The notes under the pieces: model-generated | The model's database searches: none | What the model was told of the DNA's origin: nothing | The model's input: only the letters and a program-made list of their open reading frames with translations | Made by a program: the position numbers and the translations under genes | Source: Anaerolineaceae bacterium 46_22 | GTDB lineage: Bacteria > Chloroflexota > Anaerolineae > Anaerolineales > Anaerolineaceae | Reading direction: 5' to 3' | Length of the DNA stretch: 10,580 nt | NCBI GenBank assembly: GCA_001508595.1 | Contig: LGHA01000060.1 | Span: forward strand, 1 to 10,580 | Part shown: in pieces, positions 5,950 through 10,580 of the stretch | How the letters are laid out: each line of letters opens with the position of its first letter | Numbering within the stretch: position 1 is the first letter of the stretch

Positions 5950-6783
5950 ATGACTTCTTCAAATATCGTTATCAGCAGGTCTCGATCAAGCTGTCAGGGT
6001 TTACCTGGCTTATTCAACCGAATGCGGCGGGATGTTTTTATGCCTGCCAGGGCAAAACAACCGGTTCGGAGTCTAACCGTGGGCAAATTACTGTCTGCAG
6101 TAAAACCCGTACCCAAACATTCTCTTTTGCTGGGTCAATGTAAAGATGGACTGCCATTTTTAATGCAGCTGGTTGATCAAGAAATTGGGGCGATATTAAT
6201 TAGCGGAGATACAGCGTGTGGGAAGACCCATCAACTGCAGGTACTGGTAGATTCTGCCATGCGCTTGAATGCACCACATGATCTTCAGGTCTCGATCCTG
6301 ACTCACAATACAAATGAATGGCGATCGTTTTGGAGTAGGGCACAACAGGAAAAATATTTATACCAAATCAAGGCCTGGTATGAACCAGGCGCTGAAGCTT
6401 TAATTGATGGCCTAGTAACTTTAGCAGATGCCCGGCGTGATGGACAGCGTGATGGTGCATCGATTTTATTGGTCCTTGATGATTTCAATTTTGTTGAAGA
6501 GCTCAGCTACTCAGCCCAGGTAAATTTGCACTGGTTGCTGGCTTATGGCGCACAATCGGGAATCTGGATTGCTGCAGCGATCAAATCCAATTATGCTGAG
6601 AGTTTTCGTTACTGGATTGATGGTTTTCGCACACGAATACTTGGTTCAACAAAATCAAAATCCAACCTGGACATACTTTCCATCGGGAAAAGTTCATATA
6701 CTGACAGTTTAGATCCAGGTTTTTTCCAGGTTTGGACAGGGACTAATTGGCTTTCTTATCGTTTGCCTTTGTTAGGCGATTAA
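5950..6783 (+). CDS. FtsK-like P-loop ATPase, putatively SOS-controlled
   Basis: A 277-residue protein with one ATPase domain. Walker A is GDTACGKT (86-93), set after LLLGQCKDGLPFLMQLVD and AILIS, the same layout as the FtsK/HerA core (a 'G.d..G.p...dL....H.LIAG.TGSGKS' pattern). Walker B is SILLVLDDFNFV (171-182) with Asp177/Asp178. GAQSGIWIAAAI (200-211) resembles the FtsK 'GR..GIHLILATQ' sensor strand. Membrane helices and the gamma domain of true FtsK are absent, so it may be a minimal DNA- or protein-remodelling ATPase rather than a septal translocase. The ATG has AGGAG (5939-5943) at 6-nt spacing. It heads a two-gene operon under a strong promoter with a LexA-type box, which suggests expression after DNA damage. 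The domain call is good; the biological role is unknown. Confidence 0.75.
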   Translation: MTSSNIVISRSRSSCQGLPGLFNRMRRDVFMPARAKQPVRSLTVGKLLSAVKPVPKHSLLLGQCKDGLPFLMQLVDQEIGAILISGDTACGKTHQLQVLVDSAMRLNAPHDLQVSILTHNTNEWRSFWSRAQQEKYLYQIKAWYEPGAEALIDGLVTLADARRDGQRDGASILLVLDDFNFVEELSYSAQVNLHWLLAYGAQSGIWIAAAIKSNYAESFRYWIDGFRTRILGSTKSKSNLDILSIGKSSYTDSLDPGFFQVWTGTNWLSYRLPLLGD

Positions 6784-6808
6784 TGGAACGATTTCAGAGG
6801 AGGACGTG

Positions 6809-7045
6809 ATGGATATTGGGATGTTATGGTTTGATAATGACCCTAGATCGGATTTGTTCAGCAAAGTTGCCCGTGCAGCAGCCTATTACCAAAAGAAATA
6901 TGGGCAGGAGCCCAACTTGTGTTTTGTTAATCCAAGCATGATCCCAGAAAAAGAAGCACATGCCGGTGGGATTGATGTTTGCTCAAACAGCACGATCATA
7001 CCGAATCACTTTTGGATCGGGGTTGGACAGCAGGTGCATTCTTAA
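6809..7045 (+). CDS. Conserved 78-residue hypothetical protein
   Basis: No characterised domain is recognised. The protein is compact: MDIGMLWFDND at the start, a helical RAAAYYQKKYGQEPNLCFV stretch (22-40), NPSMIPEKEA (41-50) and PNHFWIGV (65-72) near the end. It looks like a short alpha/beta protein without signal peptide or membrane segment. I associate it with a family seen in Anaerolineae, from memory only. GAGGAGG (6797-6803) lies 5 nt before the ATG at 6809; the GTG one codon earlier would be too close. The gap to the ATPase gene is 25 nt, so the two are co-transcribed and the protein may be a partner of the ATPase. Coding is well supported by the Shine-Dalgarno and operon position; function is unknown. 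Confidence 0.75.
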   Translation: MDIGMLWFDNDPRSDLFSKVARAAAYYQKKYGQEPNLCFVNPSMIPEKEAHAGGIDVCSNSTIIPNHFWIGVGQQVHS

Positions 7046-7130
7046 CCGAATAAAAATTTGCACACATCAATTACCAATTTTTTCTTGGATTGCTTATGTC
7101 AAATTTTAGAATTGTTTTTATGATTTCTTG

Positions 7131-7699
7131 TTATGAGGGGCTTTCAGTCGCTGTCTGTAATTCTTTTTGGTCGAGCAGGCTTAATTTGCGAAAGCCATAG
7201 GAATTCATAATTAAGGTATCCCCCAGCTGGGTTTCAGTGACTGTCTTGGGTGAATACACATGGACATGGCCGTGCAGGTGATATGAAGGTTTGAAGGTTT
7301 TTATCAGCCAGTTAAAGGCTTTTACACCCTGGTGCGCAGGGTCTTTCTGATCATGGATCCCCCAGGGTGGGGCATGGGTTACAAAAATATCCAGAAAGCG
7401 CCCATAGCGAATTTTATGCCAGAGCAGGGACCAGTTTTCTTCTCCCGGACAACTTTCTTGTGCAAATTGACAGCGCCCCACGGTTCATGGCGTGACCCAC
7501 AGTAGCTGTATTCAACAGCTTTAGCATGATTACCGCGAACAAAATAAAGAGGAATATCAAGCGAACTGATGATGTATTCCAGATAAAAATAGGAAAGGTC
7601 TCCACAGCCAATAGCCAGGTCAACATTTTTAAATCTATCTTTGATTTTGTTGCTGTAAACACGAAAGCATTCCCGGTCGCTGACTGTTAATATCTCCAT
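7131..7699 (-). pseudogene. Metallophosphoesterase, internal deletion and frameshift
   Basis: Two minus-strand frames hold the halves of one calcineurin-like phosphoesterase. The first (from ATG 7699) reads MEILTVSD (Asp8), DLAIGCGDLSYFYLEY (Asp34), YFVRGNHAK (Asn57, His58) and stays family-like to VNLHKKVVREK. The second, in another frame, reads ENWSLLWHKIRYGRFLDIFV, then THAPPWGIHD, YHLHGHVHVY and GDTLIMNSYGFRKL, ending with TAA at 7133-7131. The metal ligands survive, split over two frames, but the stretch usually joining them (an estimated 30-40 residues, including a G-x-EGS-like strand) is missing at the junction near 7430-7447. A deletion of that size is not explained by a single-base sequencing error. 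The GNHD motif common in the superfamily is GNHA here. It lies 56 nt behind acpS, perhaps as the last gene of that operon. No strong Shine-Dalgarno is seen. Confidence 0.75.
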
Positions 7700-7755
7700 A
7701 ACATTATTCTATGACATTAACAATCAAAACGGTAGAGGGAGTATAAAGGATTGCC

Positions 7756-8124
7756 TTAATCTCCAAGTGCCACTGCAAGGGCGATGGCTTTATCGCGATC
7801 ATGACTGATGCTCACCGACCAGCTGCTTATCCCAAGCTGATCTGCAACCTTTTCAGCATTACCGTGAAGCACAAGGGTGGGTTGACCGGTTGGCAGATGC
7901 ACAATTTCAATGTCACGCCATTGGACATAGCCAATCCCTGTTCCCAGGGCTTTCGAAACAGCTTCTTTGGCGGCAAATAGTCCGCTCAACACTTCAGAAC
8001 GTCCCCGTGCCTGGAAAATTTCATTTTCTGTATAAACCCGCTTGATGAACCTTTCTTTGATCTGGGGTTTGATCTCATCCAAACGGGAGATTTCTATGGT
8101 GTCGATTCCGCTGTGTATTTGCAT
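7756..8124 (-). CDS. acpS: Holo-[acyl-carrier-protein] synthase
   Basis: AcpS transfers 4'-phosphopantetheine from CoA to the conserved Ser of acyl carrier protein, switching on fatty-acid synthesis; it is a small cytoplasmic Mg-dependent trimer. The 122-residue product has IHSGIDTIEISRL at the N-terminus (metal ligand Asp8), LFAAKEAVSKALGTGIG (49-65, with Glu54) and WSVSISHDRDKAIALAV (102-118), all AcpS signatures, and is of normal length. The frame is open further upstream, but that part lies inside the peptidase gene; the ATG at 8124-8122 has GAGG overlapping the TGA of the peptidase gene with 5-nt spacing, and it starts right at the conserved domain. The 7-nt gap implies translational coupling with the M16 pair. 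Confidence 0.95.
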   Translation of the reverse strand: MQIHSGIDTIEISRLDEIKPQIKERFIKRVYTENEIFQARGRSEVLSGLFAAKEAVSKALGTGIGYVQWRDIEIVHLPTGQPTLVLHGNAEKVADQLGISSWSVSISHDRDKAIALAVALGD

Positions 8125-8131
8125 AGCAACC

Positions 8132-9418
8132 TCATGGTCCTGCCACGGCAATTGCCAGGCGGTCAGGGTCAAGATATTTTCGACTGGCTTCCAGAATTTG
8201 GTCTGCGGTGACAGCCTGGACATGTTTTGGGTATTCAAGGAAATAATCAAGGCCCAGGTTAAAGCGCTCAAGATTTAGCAGTGAAATGGCGACACCGCTG
8301 TTGGATTCTAACAGGAGCGGCATTCTACCAAGAAAATATGATTTATTATCCGAAAGCTCTTCATCGGTAACGGGTTCATTGACAAATCTTCGCACTTCAT
8401 CGGTGATCAGGGCAATGGTCCTGTCGATGTTCTCCGGGTTCACGCCTGCGATCATTTCCCAGGCGCCCGGCCCTGTGCCTAAACTCAGTGAGGAATAAAC
8501 GTAGTAAGCCAACCCTTCTTTTTCTCTCACACGCTCCCCTAAACGTCCCATCATGCCAAATTCACCAAGGATGTTATTGCCCATCCTGAGGGCGTGGTAG
8601 TCGGGCGAAAGACGTTCGGGTGCGAGGCTGCCCATGACAATGTCCGCCTGAAATTTCCCAGGAATGCTCAAGGCTTTTTTGGCGGTTCTCTGCAGAGCTT
8701 GCTGTTCAGGAATTTCAGGCAAGGGACGCAGGTTTTCATTTTTCCAATCACCAAGGACTTCCCTGACAGCATCAACAGCCTGGTCTGGTTCAACTGCACC
8801 GACGATTGCAATCACCACATCTTCAGGGCCGTAGGTTTCCTGGTAGAAATTCACCAGGTCATCCCTTTGTATCGCCTGGACCGTCTCCGAATAGCCTTCA
8901 TCAGGTCGTTGATAGGGATGGGAAGCATAAATGATCCCGTCAAAGAGGAGCGATGCCATCTCTGCTGTGTCCTGTGCACGAATAGCCAGACCAGTCAGCA
9001 TCTGGTTTTTGAGCCGATGGAATTCTTTTTGCGGAAAAGTTGGTGATCGCAGACTTTCAGAAATAAGCTCAAGCATGAGCTGCAGATCTTCGCTCAAAGC
9101 GTGTGCGCTGAAGGATGTCTTTAGTGTCCCCGGAGAAAATCCAAGGCGGGCACCAACGGACTCGATTTGGTTATACATGGATTGAAAATCGTGGTTTGCT
9201 GTGCCGGTCATTAAGGCTGCTGCTGTTAAGTAGCCCAGTCCCAGTTTTTCATCGGGGTCGAAGATGCTGCCGCTTGAAAAGTAACCTTTGATCGATAGGC
9301 TTGGGCTGTTGAAGTTTGATCGCGATAAAACGGTGATGCCGTTTTCCAATCTCACCCGGGTGATATTATCCGGACCGGGTAAGGCATTGCGGTGTTCGTT
9401 GTATATTCTTTGATCCAT
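8132..9418 (-). CDS. M16 peptidase-like protein, non-catalytic subunit
   Basis: A 428-residue M16 (insulinase/processing peptidase) homologue with two tandem domains. Where active members have HxxEH, it has GLGYLTAAALMTGT (60-73), so the zinc-binding His and catalytic Glu are replaced by Tyr63, Ala66 and Ala67. The second domain keeps RVREKEGLAYYVYSS (296-310), with the Arg/Tyr pair (Arg298, Tyr305) characteristic of the non-catalytic partner in heterodimeric M16B enzymes. It therefore probably binds substrate next to the catalytic M16 encoded just upstream. I prefer the ATG at 9418, which sits 7 nt after the TAA of the upstream gene; a TTG at 9454 would add 12 residues inside that gene. Neither has a strong Shine-Dalgarno, so coupling is likely. 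No signal peptide is seen. Confidence 0.88.
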   Translation of the reverse strand: MDQRIYNEHRNALPGPDNITRVRLENGITVLSRSNFNSPSLSIKGYFSSGSIFDPDEKLGLGYLTAAALMTGTANHDFQSMYNQIESVGARLGFSPGTLKTSFSAHALSEDLQLMLELISESLRSPTFPQKEFHRLKNQMLTGLAIRAQDTAEMASLLFDGIIYASHPYQRPDEGYSETVQAIQRDDLVNFYQETYGPEDVVIAIVGAVEPDQAVDAVREVLGDWKNENLRPLPEIPEQQALQRTAKKALSIPGKFQADIVMGSLAPERLSPDYHALRMGNNILGEFGMMGRLGERVREKEGLAYYVYSSLSLGTGPGAWEMIAGVNPENIDRTIALITDEVRRFVNEPVTDEELSDNKSYFLGRMPLLLESNSGVAISLLNLERFNLGLDYFLEYPKHVQAVTADQILEASRKYLDPDRLAIAVAGP

Positions 9419-9425
9419 TTTAGAA

Positions 9426-10580
9426 TTAGCTTTCTTGGGGCGTATAGAATCCAACCACCCGATTATCAGGTGAGAGGTAAGTCCGGGCAGTTTCCATCAC
9501 TTCTTTTGGTGAAACACGGGAAAGGTTGTCAACATAATTTTCAAACCAGCCGTAATGATCAAACATTTCTGTATAACCCAGCCAAAAAGCCTGGTTGGTG
9601 ATGTTTTCACTGCTGTAAGCGAACAGGGCTTTGGCTTGTTTGATGGCACGGTCGATCTCAACCTGTGTGACAGGCGTTTCAAGCAGGCGTGCAATTTCTG
9701 CATCGACGGCTGCCAGAACATCTTCTGGTGTGTGTTCAGGGTGAACCGTTAAGTTAATCCCATAAAGGTATGGATCCCGTGTGGCTTGCAGGGCACCGTG
9801 GCATGAAACAGAAATTTCTGTTTCGACCAGTGCCCGGTATAGGCGGCTGGTTTTGTTTGAAGTTCCGCCAGACCCGAACATATTCAAACTGCTGGGACCG
9901 GTGAGCAGGCTGTCCAACACGGTTAGTGTCAGAAAGTCAGGTGCGCTGGCAGAGGGGGCGCGATAGGCGATTTGGACATAGCTTGTCTCACCTGGTCCGG
10001 TGACTTGGACGTGTTTTTCGCCATCAAGGGGCGGTTCCTGTTGGATTTCAGGGCTTTCAATACTGCCCTGCGGCGTTTGGTTGAAGTGTTCTTCAATTTT
10101 TCCAAGCATTGTTTCACTGTCAAAATCGCCAGCTATGGCTAATACCGCGTTTGCGGGCTGGTAGTACTGCTGATAATGCGATTTCAAATCCTCTGCTGTT
10201 ATATCTCGCAGGTCATCTTTTAAACCGATCACCTCGTATTTGTACGGATGACGTGCAAAAGCCGCATCCTGGACAGCTTCGCCCAGCAGGAAATGGGGCT
10301 GGTTTTCGTTTCCTTCACGTTCAGAGATGATCACGGTTCGTTCACGTTCAACTTCATCTATATCGAAGCGGCTGTTTACCATGCGGTCCGCTTCCATTTC
10401 GAGGCTGATGTTGGCAGCATGGGCGGGGAGGGTCGTGAAATATGTGGTCCAATCAAGATAGGTCATGGCATTCCAGATGCCGCCTGTTCTTGAAATTTCC
10501 CGATCAAGATACCCCGAAGGGAATTTCTCTGTACCTTTGAATTGCATATGTTCGACCCAATGTGAGATGCCCGTTTTCCC
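9426..10580 (-). CDS. M16 zinc peptidase, catalytic subunit (5' end outside window)
   Basis: The minus-strand frame is open to the right edge, giving 384 residues of a protein whose N-terminus (about 40-50 residues in relatives) is beyond the window. It begins GKTGISHWVEHMQFKGTEKF: the inverted zinc motif HxxEH (His7, Glu10, His11 of the visible part), followed about 75 residues later by Glu87 in RTVIISEREGNENQP, the third zinc ligand. The C-terminal domain includes SRLYRALVETEISVS and ends FYTPQES. The ATG at 10547 is internal and is not the true start. It should be an active metallopeptidase that pairs with the downstream inactive homologue; M16B pairs degrade or process short polypeptides. 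Substrate is unknown. It is the first visible gene of the operon M16-M16-acpS. Confidence 0.93.
   Translation of the reverse strand, partial: GKTGISHWVEHMQFKGTEKFPSGYLDREISRTGGIWNAMTYLDWTTYFTTLPAHAANISLEMEADRMVNSRFDIDEVERERTVIISEREGNENQPHFLLGEAVQDAAFARHPYKYEVIGLKDDLRDITAEDLKSHYQQYYQPANAVLAIAGDFDSETMLGKIEEHFNQTPQGSIESPEIQQEPPLDGEKHVQVTGPGETSYVQIAYRAPSASAPDFLTLTVLDSLLTGPSSLNMFGSGGTSNKTSRLYRALVETEISVSCHGALQATRDPYLYGINLTVHPEHTPEDVLAAVDAEIARLLETPVTQVEIDRAIKQAKALFAYSSENITNQAFWLGYTEMFDHYGWFENYVDNLSRVSPKEVMETARTYLSPDNRVVGFYTPQES

Noticed and set aside
7068..7092. Hairpin CAAT-TA-CCAA / TTGG-ATTG after the 78-residue gene
   Set aside because: Weak AT-rich stem with a two-base bulge and no T-tract after it; not a convincing terminator for either strand.
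8125..8271. 49-residue N-terminal extension of AcpS
   Set aside because: It lies inside the M16 gene in another frame; the ATG at 8124 has its own ribosome-binding site and matches normal AcpS length.
8594..9046. 150-codon plus-strand frame opposite the M16 gene
   Set aside because: Antisense shadow: the minus strand has a full, family-consistent M16 protein here and the plus frame shows no recognisable motif.
9419..9454. TTG start for the non-catalytic M16 protein
   Set aside because: It overlaps the upstream gene and has no spaced ribosome-binding site; the ATG at 9418 gives a normal family length. Some uncertainty remains.

Overview
The window looks like chromosome from an anaerobic member of the Chloroflexota, most likely Anaerolineae. 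That is inferred from the kind of proteins present: a tandem M16 peptidase pair (one member catalytically dead) followed by acpS, an FtsK-like ATPase paired with a 78-residue protein of a type I associate with Anaerolineae, and a lipoprotein remnant with a Pro/Thr-rich linker. Base composition is moderate, and the left end carries several decayed genes. No species is claimed.

Left end (1-1290) is a gene graveyard. The minus strand at 226-426 encodes the C-terminal end of an IS30-family transposase. It abuts a nucleoside phosphorylase (420-1049, plus) that has lost its N-terminal part. Directly behind that, on the minus strand, is the broken N-terminus of a lipoprotein (about 1284-1050) with a readable lipobox but frameshifts. 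Next come an intact PF01663-type phosphodiesterase/phosphatase (1354-2652, plus) and an MFS transporter (3886-2591, minus), whose 3' ends overlap by 62 bp.

The centre holds a type I glutamine synthetase gene, glnA (5419-4079, minus), with a clear intrinsic terminator. Its 5' leader (about 5727-5531, minus) matches the glmS ribozyme: the conserved core strings, P1, P2, P2.2, P3 and a P4 hairpin with a GUGA loop are all present, but the next gene is glnA, not glmS. If active, glucosamine-6-phosphate would trigger self-cleavage of the glutamine synthetase mRNA. This would tie an amino-sugar product made from glutamine back to glutamine synthesis. It is the most striking observation in the window.

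Divergent from glnA is a two-gene plus-strand operon: an FtsK-like P-loop ATPase (5950-6783) and the 78-residue protein (6809-7045). It is driven by a consensus promoter (TTGACA, 16 bp, TATAAT) with a GAAC-N4-GTTC LexA-type operator over the start site, which suggests DNA-damage (SOS) control of an undescribed pair.

The right end is read leftward: a catalytic M16 peptidase (cut by the window edge; HWVEH motif visible), a non-catalytic M16 partner, acpS, then a metallophosphoesterase pseudogene with an internal deletion and frameshift. The three intact genes are tightly packed (7-nt gaps) and probably co-transcribed.
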